Shown: positions 1 to 9,260 of the stretch, piece by piece
Position numbering within the stretch: the stretch's first letter is position 1
How the letters are laid out: every line of letters starts with the position of its first letter
Assembly (NCBI GenBank): GCA_013178415.1
Contig: JABLXA010000004.1
Span: 1 to 64,000 of the forward strand
Reading direction: 5' to 3'
Length of the DNA: 64,000 bases
Source: Bacillota bacterium
GTDB taxonomy: Bacteria > Bacillota > SHA-98 > Ch115
Program-made: the position numbers and the translations under genes
The notes under the pieces: model-generated
The model's database searches: none
What the model was told of the DNA's origin: nothing
What the model saw: only the letters and a program-made list of their open reading frames with translations

Positions 1-36
1 CCGCTCTGCTTCCAAACGCTCCATATCTAAGGACAT
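1..36 (-). CDS. 5' end of a gene running off the left edge
   Basis: An ATG at 36-34 on the minus strand opens a frame reading MSLDMERLEAER to the window edge. An AG-rich ribosome site (complement of about 45-54) lies some 9 bases upstream. Only 12 residues are visible, so no function can be given. It would be divergent from hydE. Confidence 0.4.
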   Translation of the reverse strand, partial: MSLDMERLEAER

Positions 37-143
37 TTTACAGCAACCCCCTCTGTATGTATTTATACATTCAGATTACCATAAAAAAGAAGGCCGTCAA
101 TCCCTTTCATAAAAATGTCGTGCACCCTAATCTCATCTAGTGA

Positions 144-172
144 TTGATTTCCTGTTGTTTTGGAAATATAAT
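144..172 (+). promoter_or_regulatory. sigma-A promoter of the hydEGF operon
   Basis: TTGATT (144-149) and TATAAT (167-172) are separated by exactly 17 bases. The predicted start near 179 gives a 50-base leader to the GTG at 229. Confidence 0.65.
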
Positions 173-228
173 TGTCTTGGCTATCCCTGAGTTGAGGGGT
201 TACCTGAACACAAGGGGAGGCGAGGTTA

Positions 229-1407
229 GTGTATCTGTCAGATTGTGGCAGTAAACCCGTCTTCCACAGGGAGACGGGTTTATTGTATGCCGCGGGCCAG
301 ACCACTCCTGGTGCTGGCGAGGAGGATGTACTCGCACTTATCAACGCAGGTCCAGAACAGCAAAATATGTTATTCGCGCGGGCAGACAGAGTTCGCAGGG
401 AATTCATGGGAGATGAGGTCCATCTTCGTGGTATCATTGAATTCTCCAATTATTGCGCGCGAAACTGCCTCTATTGTGGCTTGAGGCGTGACAACCTCAA
501 GCTCAGGCGCTACCGTATGACCGTTGATGAGGTGGTGGCTTCGGCCGCGAAAGCCGCAAGCGCGGGCTACAAGACCATCGTGCTCCAGTCCGGCGATGAC
601 TTGTACTATCGAGCCAGCGACATTGCCAGAATCGTGGAGAAAATCAAGAGCCGGGCTGATGTGGCGGTTACCCTCTCCATCGGTGAAAGATCCAAAAAAG
701 AATATTCGGTCATGAGGGCTGCTGGGGCTGATAGGTTTCTTCTCAAACATGAGACTGCCGATCCGGTCCTTTACAGGGACCTCCACCCGGGCATGTCTCT
801 CGAAGACCGCCTGGAATGCTTGTCTTACCTTCGCGAACTCGGCTTTCAAGTCGGTTCAGGGAATATAGTGGGACTTCCCGGTCAAACCTTTGCAACTCTG
901 GCAAAGGATATCCTGCTGCTCAGGGAACTAGATGTGGAGATGGCCGGGATTGGGCCTTTCATCCCTCATCCGGATACTCCTCTTGGCTCATATCCTCCGG
1001 GCGATGTAATGCTGACGCTCAGGGTTCTGGCGATAGCCAGGCTCATGCTGCCCCTCGTTCACCTTCCCGCCACCACTGCTCTTGCGACGCTCCATCCTGA
1101 AGGAAGGCGTATGGGCCTCTGCTGCGGCGCAAATGTCATCATGCCGAATGTAACACCTCTCGAGTATCGCCGCTTGTATGAGATTTACCCCAAAAGCAAA
1201 TCCCTGCATGATCCAGAGGATGGAGGGATAGCCGAGATCCGTACCATGCTTGACTCAATGGGGAGATATGTGTCGGGAACGAAAGGAGATAGTCCGAAAT
1301 TCCGTGACCAGAAATGTCCAGGGACATGTGCGTCATTTTCTGCTACTGAGGATTATGAGCGCAGCGCCGGCATTTACAAGAGCAAGAAGGAGAGTGATCT
1401 AGAGTGA
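229..1407 (+). CDS. hydE: [FeFe]-hydrogenase maturase HydE (radical SAM)
   Basis: HydE is a radical SAM enzyme that helps build the H-cluster 2Fe subunit of [FeFe]-hydrogenase in the cytoplasm. The protein is 392 aa. The radical SAM cluster motif C-x3-C-x2-C is at Cys76, Cys80 and Cys83, inside the family block GIIEFSN followed by CGLRRDN, and GIGPFIPHPDTPL follows later. The GTG start at 229 has a strong ribosome site (AAGGGGAGG, 212-220). A perfect hairpin at 253-281 lies inside the first codons, and family members begin nearer residue 15-20, so a TTG start at 283 is an alternative. The gene overlaps hydG by 4 bases. No hydrogenase structural subunit lies in the window. Confidence 0.95.
   Translation: MYLSDCGSKPVFHRETGLLYAAGQTTPGAGEEDVLALINAGPEQQNMLFARADRVRREFMGDEVHLRGIIEFSNYCARNCLYCGLRRDNLKLRRYRMTVDEVVASAAKAASAGYKTIVLQSGDDLYYRASDIARIVEKIKSRADVAVTLSIGERSKKEYSVMRAAGADRFLLKHETADPVLYRDLHPGMSLEDRLECLSYLRELGFQVGSGNIVGLPGQTFATLAKDILLLRELDVEMAGIGPFIPHPDTPLGSYPPGDVMLTLRVLAIARLMLPLVHLPATTALATLHPEGRRMGLCCGANVIMPNVTPLEYRRLYEIYPKSKSLHDPEDGGIAEIRTMLDSMGRYVSGTKGDSPKFRDQKCPGTCASFSATEDYERSAGIYKSKKESDLE
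253..281 (+). promoter_or_regulatory. perfect hairpin at the 5' end of hydE (possible attenuator)
   Basis: AAACCCGTCT (253-262) and AGACGGGTTT (272-281) form a 10-bp perfect stem with a 9-base loop, ending in a short T run. This looks like an intrinsic terminator or attenuator about 75 bases after the predicted transcription start. If hydE starts at 229 the hairpin is translated; if it starts at TTG 283 the hairpin is in the leader. Confidence 0.4.
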
Positions 1408-2822
1408 AGGGAACCATAACCTGCGACTTCATTCCGCATGAAGAAATCTATAGTTTGATTGAGGATTCAGCTGAGCCAGACATCAGGGAGGTCCAAGATA
1501 TCGTTGAAAAGGCGCGGGAGGCAAAGGGTATTTCTCCATATGAAGTTGCGAGGCTCTTGTGTGTCGAGAATGACGAATCCCTTGAAATGCTATATAAGGC
1601 AGCCCATGAAATAAAGGAAAAGATCTACGGGAAGCGACTCGTGCTATTTGCTCCCCTGTATTTCTCCAATTTCTGCGTCAACAACTGCCTCTATTGCGGC
1701 TATAGACATGATAACGAATTCGGCCGGAGGAGACTTACAAAAGATGAGATAGTCGAGGAAGTGAAGGTGCTGGAATCCATGGGACATAAGCGGCTCGCCC
1801 TGGAATGTGGCGAAGATCCTGTAAATTGCCCGATGGATTATATAGAAGAGGTTATCCAGACCATCTACGAGACAAAAGTGGGCAATGGCAGTATACGGCG
1901 CGTGAACGTGAATATCGCGGCCACTACAGTTGAGAACTATAGGCGCCTTAAGGCCGCGAAGATCGGAACCTATGTACTGTTTCAGGAGACTTATCACCGG
2001 CCTACATATGAGTATATGCACCCCTCAGGGCCGAAATCAGATTATGATTGGCATCTCGGCGCTATGGACCGGGCGATGGAAGCAGGCATCGACGATGTGG
2101 GCATAGGCGCGCTATTCGGATTGTATGATTATCGATTCGAGGTGCTGGGCCTGGTCTACCATGCCATGCATCTGGACTCCAAGTTTGGAGTTGGACCCCA
2201 CACCATATCCGTTCCAAGGCTGAGACCCGCTCTCGGCGTGACGCTCGATCGGTTTCCTTACCTTGTCGCTGATAGGGATTTCAAGAAGATAGTGGCCATC
2301 TTGCGGCTTGCCGTTCCTTATACCGGAATGATTCTATCGACCCGGGAACACCCGGGATTCCGGGATGAAGTCTTCGCGGTCGGGATCTCGCAAATCAGCG
2401 CAGGTTCACGTACAGGGGTAGGAGCATACAAGAGTGAAATCCATGAAGAATGCAGATCCGACGAAGGAGATGGACAAGCGCAATTCTCGGTCGATGACCG
2501 CCGCAGCCCCGATGAAATTGTCGCCAGCCTGGCGCGCTCGGGGTACATTCCAAGCTACTGCACAGCGTGCTACAGAAGGGGCCGCACTGGCGACAGATTC
2601 ATGGAATTCGCCAAGACAGGAAGAATTCAAAATCTATGCCAGCCAAACGCTATCCTCACATTCAAAGAATATCTGCTGGATTATGCATCCTGTGAGACAA
2701 AGAGGGTAGGGGAGGCTGCCATAAAGGAACACCTTGAAATGATACCGTCGGCAAAAGTGCGGGAAGAGACGATCGCTAGGTTGCAGAGATTGGAGAATGG
2801 TGAACGGGATCTCTATTTCTAG
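1404..2822 (+). CDS. hydG: [FeFe]-hydrogenase maturase HydG (radical SAM tyrosine lyase)
   Basis: HydG cleaves tyrosine to supply the CO and CN ligands of the H-cluster. The protein is 472 aa. The radical SAM motif C-x3-C-x2-C is at Cys91, Cys95 and Cys98. The HydG-specific second cluster site near the C terminus reads CTAC followed by 22 residues and a third Cys, the CX2CX22C pattern. The GTG start at 1404 overlaps the hydE stop (GTGA), so the two are probably translationally coupled. Confidence 0.97.
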   Translation: MKGTITCDFIPHEEIYSLIEDSAEPDIREVQDIVEKAREAKGISPYEVARLLCVENDESLEMLYKAAHEIKEKIYGKRLVLFAPLYFSNFCVNNCLYCGYRHDNEFGRRRLTKDEIVEEVKVLESMGHKRLALECGEDPVNCPMDYIEEVIQTIYETKVGNGSIRRVNVNIAATTVENYRRLKAAKIGTYVLFQETYHRPTYEYMHPSGPKSDYDWHLGAMDRAMEAGIDDVGIGALFGLYDYRFEVLGLVYHAMHLDSKFGVGPHTISVPRLRPALGVTLDRFPYLVADRDFKKIVAILRLAVPYTGMILSTREHPGFRDEVFAVGISQISAGSRTGVGAYKSEIHEECRSDEGDGQAQFSVDDRRSPDEIVASLARSGYIPSYCTACYRRGRTGDRFMEFAKTGRIQNLCQPNAILTFKEYLLDYASCETKRVGEAAIKEHLEMIPSAKVREETIARLQRLENGERDLYF

Positions 2823-2898
2823 ATTATCCGATATTATTTGCGCCGGCTTGGGCGGGCGTCCGCGCCGGTCTGAGCCAGCGGAGCTGAAAGGATGAAGC

Positions 2899-4137
2899 GT
2901 GCCAATGCAGGCGACTCCCCGCAGCAATAGGCTGCACATTGCTATCCTGGGCCGGCGCAACGCTGGCAAGTCAAGTCTGATAAACGCCCTCACAAATCAG
3001 GAGATCGCTCTTGTTTCGGATGTTCCAGGCACTACCACGGACCCGGTTTATAAGGCCATGGAGATCCTGCCTGTGGGGCCTGTGGTGATCATTGACACCG
3101 CAGGAATAGATGATACTGGGGAGTTAGGTGAGCTCCGCGTGCAAAGGACCAGGCGAGTCTTGGAGAAAGCCGACATCGCCATTGTGGTGGTGGACGCCAC
3201 ACTAGGTCCTGGGAAATATGAGCGCTCCATGGTGGCTGAAATACAGCGGAGAGGATTACCTGTGGTAGGTGTGGCCAATAAAATGGATCTTGCTTGTTCC
3301 GCGCCCCTTACCCTATGGGAAGAGGAACTTGGCGTCCAGCTCACCCCGGTGAGCGCTAGGACCAGGCAAGGGATAGATGTACTCAAGGAACGCATCATAG
3401 GGGTGGCCCCAAAGGATTGGGAGGGGCCGGCCATAATAGGCGATCTCATCGTCCCTGGGGATACGGTGATCCTTGTGGTTCCTGTAGACCTCGAAGCTCC
3501 GAAAGGAAGGCTCATATTGCCACAGGTGCAAACGTTGAGAGATCTTCTCGATCATGATGCTCATGCGTTGGTTGTAAAAGAAGATGCAGTTGCAACGGCG
3601 ATCGGGCAGCTCAAAATCCGCCCGGCCCTGGTAGTCACAGACTCTCAGGCCTTTGAGACTGTATCGAGGCAGGTGCCACTGGATGTGAATCTCACCTCCT
3701 TCTCGATCCTCTTTGCGCGGTATAAGGGGGACCTATCGACACTTGTGGAAGGGGCGAGGCATGTGGCAAGTCTCAGGCCGGGCGCAAGGGTTCTCATAGC
3801 GGAAGCCTGCACCCACCATCCAATCGGAGATGATATCGGGAGGGTAAAGATCCCAAGATGGCTGGAAGCCAGGGTAGGCGGGAAACTTGATTTCACCTGG
3901 GCTGCAGGGATGGATTTCCCGGGGAATCTTTCGGATTTCGATCTCGTCGTGCACTGCGGCGGCTGCATGATCAACAGGAAGGAAATGCTGTATAGACTCG
4001 CCCAGGCAAGGGCGGCTGGAGTGCCAATAGTAAATTATGGCGTGCTCATAGCATATCTTCATGGCATCCTCGAAAGGGCTCTCATGCCATTCAACAAAGC
4101 TGGCATCCTGGTTCAGGCGGGCGCAGGGCGCGGGTAA
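2899..4137 (+). CDS. hydF: [FeFe]-hydrogenase maturation GTPase HydF
   Basis: HydF is the GTPase scaffold that receives the 2Fe precursor and delivers it to apo-hydrogenase. The protein is 412 aa. The P-loop GRRNAGKSS is at about residues 18-26, the switch DTAG at about 56, and NKMD follows. The C-terminal cluster domain shows the family cysteines ACTHHP and, further on, HCGGC. The GTG start at 2899 has an AAAGGA site just upstream; an in-frame ATG two codons later is an alternative. It lies 76 bases after hydG and completes the maturation operon E-G-F. Confidence 0.96.
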   Translation: MPMQATPRSNRLHIAILGRRNAGKSSLINALTNQEIALVSDVPGTTTDPVYKAMEILPVGPVVIIDTAGIDDTGELGELRVQRTRRVLEKADIAIVVVDATLGPGKYERSMVAEIQRRGLPVVGVANKMDLACSAPLTLWEEELGVQLTPVSARTRQGIDVLKERIIGVAPKDWEGPAIIGDLIVPGDTVILVVPVDLEAPKGRLILPQVQTLRDLLDHDAHALVVKEDAVATAIGQLKIRPALVVTDSQAFETVSRQVPLDVNLTSFSILFARYKGDLSTLVEGARHVASLRPGARVLIAEACTHHPIGDDIGRVKIPRWLEARVGGKLDFTWAAGMDFPGNLSDFDLVVHCGGCMINRKEMLYRLAQARAAGVPIVNYGVLIAYLHGILERALMPFNKAGILVQAGAGRG

Positions 4138-4427
4138 AGCGGCCTGCCCGCTCCGTTAGATCCCCAATCTTGCTCCATTAGATCCCCCATTTCGCCCGGG
4201 CTTTCCTTTCATAGATTGGGGCTAGCCTATGGTAAAAAAGTCACATCGCAAATGGCTCATGCTCTTTTTCCCTTCCACTCTTGCCACTATTGTGATATCC
4301 TTTAAATAGCCAACCTGTCCTATATTTGGCTTTCCGCCCTATCTCATGGAAGTGCTATACCGGGTTCCCCAAGGAAGGAAGAGTACCTATGCTTAGATTG
4401 CCATGGAGTCCTTTCGAGGTGATATAG
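4138..4427 (+). other. intergenic region with a possible promoter for the yhaO-like gene
   Basis: No gene was found in these 290 bases. A weak candidate promoter is TTGCCA (4281-4286), 16 bases, TAAATA (4303-4308). A GCGGG/CCCGC pair just after hydF could be a terminator stem, but no T run follows. Confidence 0.3.
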
Positions 4428-5555
4428 ATGATTCGCTGTCTCCACCTTGCCGATTTGCATCTTGGCTGGGTTCCGGATTTGCCGCCGGATAAGAGAGATA
4501 TCCGGCAGAAAGAACGAGACTCCTTACTAAAAAGAGCGATTGATTATGCCCTTGCCCCCGATAGCGGCATCAATATGGTGGTTATCGCGGGGGATCTTTT
4601 TGAATCTCATGCGCCGGATGCTTCTTTGGTGGAAGAGGTCCTTAGACAGCTGCGTCGCCTGATGCAGGCACGTATCCTTTTAGTCACTGTGCCAGGCAAT
4701 CATGATGAGATCACATATCATGATTCGGTATATAGGGTGCGGGGGGATTCGTGGCCCGGCGTCCTGGTGAGAAATCCCATGCCGGACAAGGTTTGCTCTG
4801 CAGATATAGATGGAACGCACATTGTCATCTATTCCCTTGCGTATACAGGCGGACTCACACGTACAGATAGACTTGCGGATTTGCCGCGGGCAGCAGATCC
4901 CGGCCTTCATATGGGGATATTTCATGGTTCTCTCGACTGGAATGCCGGTGACAGAAGCCTTCCCATGATGTCCAGCGCGCTTGCCAGAGCAGGTTATGAC
5001 TATGTCGCCCTTGGTCATATTCACAAGCATATCAAAGCGAATATAGGGAAAGGCATAGCCGTCTATCCTGGCGCCATCGAATATAAGGGGCTTTCTGATC
5101 CGGGGGTAGGACATCTCACCATCGCCCAATTCGACGGGGGATTTGTCACCATACAAACTCCAAAAATCGCAGTGCGGAAGCATATCGAGGAGACGATAGA
5201 CGTTTCTGCCATGCGGTCCCAAAATGAACTCATTGAAGCGCTTACCCATATGGGGGACCCTGAGGCCTTGGCCCGGATCATCCTCACAGGCGCGCCTCCT
5301 TTCTCCATTGATGTAGAAACCCTTACTGCAGCCATCGAAGACAAGTTCTTCTACCTTGAGGTCGATGATCAGACAGATTTTCTAACCCCTGCCCTCATCA
5401 AAGAATACTCGGAGGAGATCACCATTCGGGGTTATTTTGCCAGGAGACTCCTCGATAGGATCAACAAAGCCGCAGATGATCGTGAAAGAAGGCTTCTGCA
5501 ACTTGCCCTTCGTAAAGGCCTCGCAGCTTTCCAGGGAGGAGGGAGGGCAAGGTGA
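4428..5555 (+). CDS. Mre11/SbcD-like metallophosphoesterase (YhaO type)
   Basis: This is a calcineurin-like phosphoesterase of the DNA repair nuclease group, 375 aa. The metal-binding motifs appear in order: ADLHLGW near residue 8, AGDLFESH near 51, PGNHDE near 85, HGSLDW near 164 and GHIHKH near 195. The ATG at 4428 has a GAGGTG site 7 bases upstream. Its stop overlaps the start of the ATPase gene by 4 bases, as in SbcD/SbcC and YhaO/YhaN pairs. The partner's membrane segments favour the YhaO type over classical SbcD. It probably acts as a Mn-dependent nuclease on broken DNA ends; the substrate is inferred. Confidence 0.85.
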   Translation: MIRCLHLADLHLGWVPDLPPDKRDIRQKERDSLLKRAIDYALAPDSGINMVVIAGDLFESHAPDASLVEEVLRQLRRLMQARILLVTVPGNHDEITYHDSVYRVRGDSWPGVLVRNPMPDKVCSADIDGTHIVIYSLAYTGGLTRTDRLADLPRAADPGLHMGIFHGSLDWNAGDRSLPMMSSALARAGYDYVALGHIHKHIKANIGKGIAVYPGAIEYKGLSDPGVGHLTIAQFDGGFVTIQTPKIAVRKHIEETIDVSAMRSQNELIEALTHMGDPEALARIILTGAPPFSIDVETLTAAIEDKFFYLEVDDQTDFLTPALIKEYSEEITIRGYFARRLLDRINKAADDRERRLLQLALRKGLAAFQGGGRAR

Positions 5556-8122
5556 AGGACATTTGTTTCAATAGGCTCATCCTTCGCGGATTCGGCCCCT
5601 ATAGGGATGGGGTTGAAATCGAGCTATCTGATGGGATCAATACCTATGTCGCGAAAAATGAAACTGGAAAATCGTCGATCGTTATGGGGCTATTGGCGAC
5701 TATATTCGGTCTTCCAGGCAAAACAGATCCCGCCGAATTTGGCCAGGCCCGATTCAAGAACTGGGATAATCCCTCGAGATTTGAAGGAGAGTTATATTTT
5801 TCAGCGGATGGTGTCCAATATCGAATCGCGCGAGATTTCCAAACGCACAGGATCTCCCTGGCTAGATATGATAACGGGGGGTTTGCCAGCCTGGTAAGCG
5901 GAGAGCATAATCCTGGAGCCAAAAAGCCTAACTTGACATATGAGAAATGGCTGCATGAGCTATTTGGGCTGACCTCCCGGGAGTTGTTTGAGTCCACCTT
6001 TTGTATAACCCAACCTTTGCCTGTCGATAGGAGACTCGACAATTCCATTCAAAGTCTCCTTTCGGGGGCCGGGGCGGATTTTATGCGGGCCCTTGGAGTT
6101 CTTGTGGAAGAGTTAAAGAACATGACGAGGAATACGGGAGATAGAGGGATCACCCCTTCTAACCAGAGAAAAGATCGAGACCTCGAAAAACTTGATTCAG
6201 AGATAGCCATGCTGAAATCCCAAATAGAGGAGTGTCGGGCTAGAGTGGATTCGCTGGAGGCATTGAAAGAGAAACAAGCCAAAGTCACGAGTGAGCTGGA
6301 GAAGACACGTATCGCCTTAGCTGCTAAGCGCTCCATACTCGGTGCATGGTCAGATTGGAGAAGGTTGAGCGGCGAATACCGGCAGCTCCTGGGAGAGCAG
6401 GTCCGAATCAGCAATGCGGTGGATAGCGCCAAGGATCTAATTGAAAAGATAAAGAATGAGTGTAATGAAATACAAAGACTCTACCCGGAGCTTGACATCA
6501 CCCCTGATGATATGAGCTTCGGGGCAAACGATCTTGCTTCCCTCAAGGGAAAGCTCAACTCATGGTCTGCGAGACTATCGACCTTAGAGAGGGATCTAGA
6601 AAATAAAAAGGCCAATGCCGAGCGCCGACTGCGCGAGATCGACGAGCAGATAAGCATTTTCGAAAAGGGCCAGGCGGATTTCCACAAGCGTTACGCCGGG
6701 ATCTCCTCCCTCGCGCCGGGCGCGTCAGACACCATTTCCAAAAAACTGAAAGCTATTCGTGAGGAGCGGATGTTAAACGGCAGATTGCAAGAGTGCCAGC
6801 AGAAACTCAAAGTCTCCTTCGGTGCGCGACTTGGTGCCGGCCTAGCGCTAGCGGCCTTGACCGGCATACTTATATGGTTGGTATGGGGCCGTTTTGCGGG
6901 ATTTACAGGTAGATTGGCTTCGTTGGCTACCGGAATCATCTTTGGACTTCTCGGCTACTATATAGGCTCTTATCACGGATCTCTCTTCCTCCCTGAACAC
7001 AAGAAAATAAAGGCCGAGCTTGAGACGCTTGTCAAGCGGCTTTCTGATCTACGCCATGAGATGTCGACTCTTGATCAGGCGCTCGGAGACTTCGCTTCAA
7101 ATGATGAAGCTGGGCTAGGGGCCCTATATGAAAAGGCAAAACAGCGGGATGAGGATGCCGCTGCCCTAGGCGAAAGGAAGGCGTGCCTGCCTGGCAAAGA
7201 TGAGAGGATGAGGGCGCAGAAAGACTATGAATCCATCTTAGGAGAAATCGAACAGGCGAGGCAGAGGAGAGAGGAGAGTCGTAGGTACAGTGAACACATG
7301 CATGGAATGCTCGCTTCCCTTGAGACGCTGTTTCAGCAATATGCAGTGACTTCTCTCGAAAGTCTCGCGGAGAAAAGGATAGATATAGAGAATAGGGCAG
7401 GGGAGTCCCTATCGCGCCTGAAAGATTTGATGGAGCAGAACCCCGGTCTTCCGGGAGTGAATGAGATAGGGGATGTGGAGATCCTGGAGACTCGTTATAG
7501 ATCGCTCGTTAGGGATGTGCGGGATCTCGAGGGGAAGGTGGAATCCTTGATGGATGAAAGTCACGAATTAGAGGGGAAACTAGCTAGGCTGGATGGCCGG
7601 AATATGGGCGTTTTGAATATCGCCCAGGCGGAGCTAGAGCTGTCGTATCTTCAGAAGAAACGCGATGAGGCAGGTCTGGTTGCCGATGCACTGACAGAGG
7701 CATGTAAAGAACTGAAAGCTGCCATAACCGATTACCAGGAGACGCACCGTAGCCGGCTCGAGAAGGCTGCCACAAGATATTTCAAAGAGATAACAGGGGT
7801 CGATGGCCGCGCCGTTGTGATAGATGACGAATTCAAGATCCATGTAGAGGATGATGGGAGACCATGTGATATAGCGCAACTGAGCAAAGGGGCGCAAGAT
7901 CAGCTATATATAGCGCTCCGGCTTGCGATCGCCGATCTTCTTGCTTCAGACATCAAATTGCCCTTGATCTTCGATGATCCATTTGTGAGCTGCGATAGCG
8001 GGAGGCTGTCTAATCTTGCCAAGACTTTGGATAGGGTAGGGAAGGATCGCCAAATCCTTGCGCTCTCTCACAATGAAGACCTTTTGACATGGGGCGTTCC
8101 AGCGAAGGTCTCGAGAAAATAG
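5552..8122 (+). CDS. Rad50/SbcC-like ATPase with central membrane segments (YhaN type)
   Basis: This is an ABC-type ATPase of the SMC/Rad50 group, 856 aa. The Walker A motif KNETGKSS is near residue 35-42. Long charged coiled-coil stretches flank a hydrophobic block at about 425-476 that can form two membrane helices. Near the C terminus come the ABC signature LSKGAQDQLYIALR (about 777) and Walker B LPLIFDDPF (about 803). No CxxC zinc hook is present between the coiled coils; the membrane block occupies its place, as in YhaN of Bacillus and Staphylococcus. The GTG start overlaps the upstream phosphoesterase stop. The pair probably forms a membrane-tethered nuclease complex. Confidence 0.85.
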   Translation: MKDICFNRLILRGFGPYRDGVEIELSDGINTYVAKNETGKSSIVMGLLATIFGLPGKTDPAEFGQARFKNWDNPSRFEGELYFSADGVQYRIARDFQTHRISLARYDNGGFASLVSGEHNPGAKKPNLTYEKWLHELFGLTSRELFESTFCITQPLPVDRRLDNSIQSLLSGAGADFMRALGVLVEELKNMTRNTGDRGITPSNQRKDRDLEKLDSEIAMLKSQIEECRARVDSLEALKEKQAKVTSELEKTRIALAAKRSILGAWSDWRRLSGEYRQLLGEQVRISNAVDSAKDLIEKIKNECNEIQRLYPELDITPDDMSFGANDLASLKGKLNSWSARLSTLERDLENKKANAERRLREIDEQISIFEKGQADFHKRYAGISSLAPGASDTISKKLKAIREERMLNGRLQECQQKLKVSFGARLGAGLALAALTGILIWLVWGRFAGFTGRLASLATGIIFGLLGYYIGSYHGSLFLPEHKKIKAELETLVKRLSDLRHEMSTLDQALGDFASNDEAGLGALYEKAKQRDEDAAALGERKACLPGKDERMRAQKDYESILGEIEQARQRREESRRYSEHMHGMLASLETLFQQYAVTSLESLAEKRIDIENRAGESLSRLKDLMEQNPGLPGVNEIGDVEILETRYRSLVRDVRDLEGKVESLMDESHELEGKLARLDGRNMGVLNIAQAELELSYLQKKRDEAGLVADALTEACKELKAAITDYQETHRSRLEKAATRYFKEITGVDGRAVVIDDEFKIHVEDDGRPCDIAQLSKGAQDQLYIALRLAIADLLASDIKLPLIFDDPFVSCDSGRLSNLAKTLDRVGKDRQILALSHNEDLLTWGVPAKVSRK

Positions 8123-8180
8123 AAATAGGAGCGAGTAGGCAGAATAACCGCGGATTCGCGAGTTTCGCGTGGTACATAAC

Positions 8181-8257
8181 TGGTCGGGGCAGGCGGACTT
8201 GAACCGCCGACCTCTTGGTCCCGAACCAAGCGCGCTGCCAAACTGCGCTATGCCCCG
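8181..8257 (-). tRNA. tRNA-Pro (anticodon CGG)
   Basis: This is a complete 77-base cloverleaf on the minus strand. The acceptor stem is CGGGGCA/TGCCCCG, the anticodon arm CTTGG-TTCGGGA-CCAAG gives anticodon CGG, and the T arm is GGCGG-TTCAAGT-CCGCC. The CCA end is encoded. Confidence 0.97.
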
Positions 8258-8496
8258 ATCTACATCTTCTATCATTTTCTCGCCCATCAGAAATCTGGGA
8301 CTCGATCGAAAAGTGCGCTTTTCCGCGAAACCCCGGGTTTCCAAGGCGCATCATGGGATTTTGCATTTCAAGTATATCGCACACCTAGACGGAAGTCAAC
8401 CTTGCATATATAGAAGACTCACGAATATCCTTGCTATAGAGGGGAACTGAACTACGTTGAGAAATATCCGCCATTCTGTAGCAGGGGGGTATCGAA

Positions 8497-8892
8497 GTGG
8501 CTACTCGGAGAACCGGGGAGATTGACGTGCCGTTTTCCTTGTGGAGATATGCCGTATTGGGACTGATCTTTTCGTTGATCGTAATCCTGTTGTTGACGAT
8601 AGCTACAGCCATTGTGGGCGCCGCCATTGAACTGCCGGGTCATTCTGAGCGAAGTATCGCCTTGGGTTTACAGTATGCGGCAATATTGATAGGGGCGGCT
8701 CTGGCGGGGAAAAAGGCGAAGCAGAAGGGTATAGCCGTCGGGTGCCTGGTTGGGGCTTTTTTCTCTCTTATACAACTGGCCGCCGCATACAGTGGCGGCA
8801 CGGTCACCCTATTCTCAGCGGATTCGCTCTTAAGAATTGCTGGCTCTCTATTCTGCGGCGCGGTGGGTGGAATAATTGGTGTGAATTTTTAA
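8497..8892 (+). CDS. small membrane protein of the TIGR04086 type
   Basis: This 131 aa protein has about four predicted membrane helices separated by short loops, with a KKAKQKG cytoplasmic loop in the middle. Length and layout resemble the TIGR04086 (YrzE-like) membrane family of Firmicutes, whose function is unknown. The GTG start at 8497 is chosen because AGGGGGG lies 6-7 bases upstream. Confidence 0.6.
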   Translation: MATRRTGEIDVPFSLWRYAVLGLIFSLIVILLLTIATAIVGAAIELPGHSERSIALGLQYAAILIGAALAGKKAKQKGIAVGCLVGAFFSLIQLAAAYSGGTVTLFSADSLLRIAGSLFCGAVGGIIGVNF

Positions 8893-9053
8893 AAACTTCG
8901 GAAGCTGGGGCATAAATCCAATTTGCCTTTAGAATACTATTATTGAGAGGTTGATGTCGATCGGGCGGCATATTATGTGGGAACTTTTTCGCCACGGATT
9001 GCGTATTGTACATATGAGAGGACAAACATAAACATTTTCGGGGGAGAAAAGCT

Positions 9054-9235
9054 ATGTACCGCATTTTATCTCAACGGATTTACCGCACAGGGCTGGCGCG
9101 CCAATGGATATAATTGGTGCAACAGCCTTTATTCTTGTCATATTCTTGTCAGGGTCAAAGGAGGTTTTCGATTCAGGTCGAAGAATATATCATTCATTGA
9201 GCGGGTTTGATGCGACCCAGATGGCATCAGTATAA
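9054..9235 (+). CDS. two overlapping very small ORFs, the second a possible single-span membrane peptide
   Basis: An ATG at 9054, preceded by GGGGGAGA, opens a 19-codon frame that stops at 9111-9113. Inside its end, an ATG at 9104 opens a 43-aa frame stopping at 9233-9235. The second peptide starts with a hydrophobic stretch (IIGATAFILVIFL) followed by a charged tail. The overlap would allow translational coupling. No homologue is recognised. The rest of 8893-9260 shows no other gene. Confidence 0.3.
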
Positions 9236-9260
9236 CAATAAACGACTGGGGGGATCCGCC

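Noticed and set aside
4428-8122. Treating the Mre11/Rad50-like pair as an anti-phage defence module
   Set aside because: No neighbouring defence or mobility genes are present, and the architecture matches the chromosomal YhaO/YhaN type.
8977-9210. A 77-codon plus-strand frame in the gap before the hypothetical gene
   Set aside because: The alternative small frames 9054-9113 and 9104-9235 have a better ribosome site and more protein-like composition.
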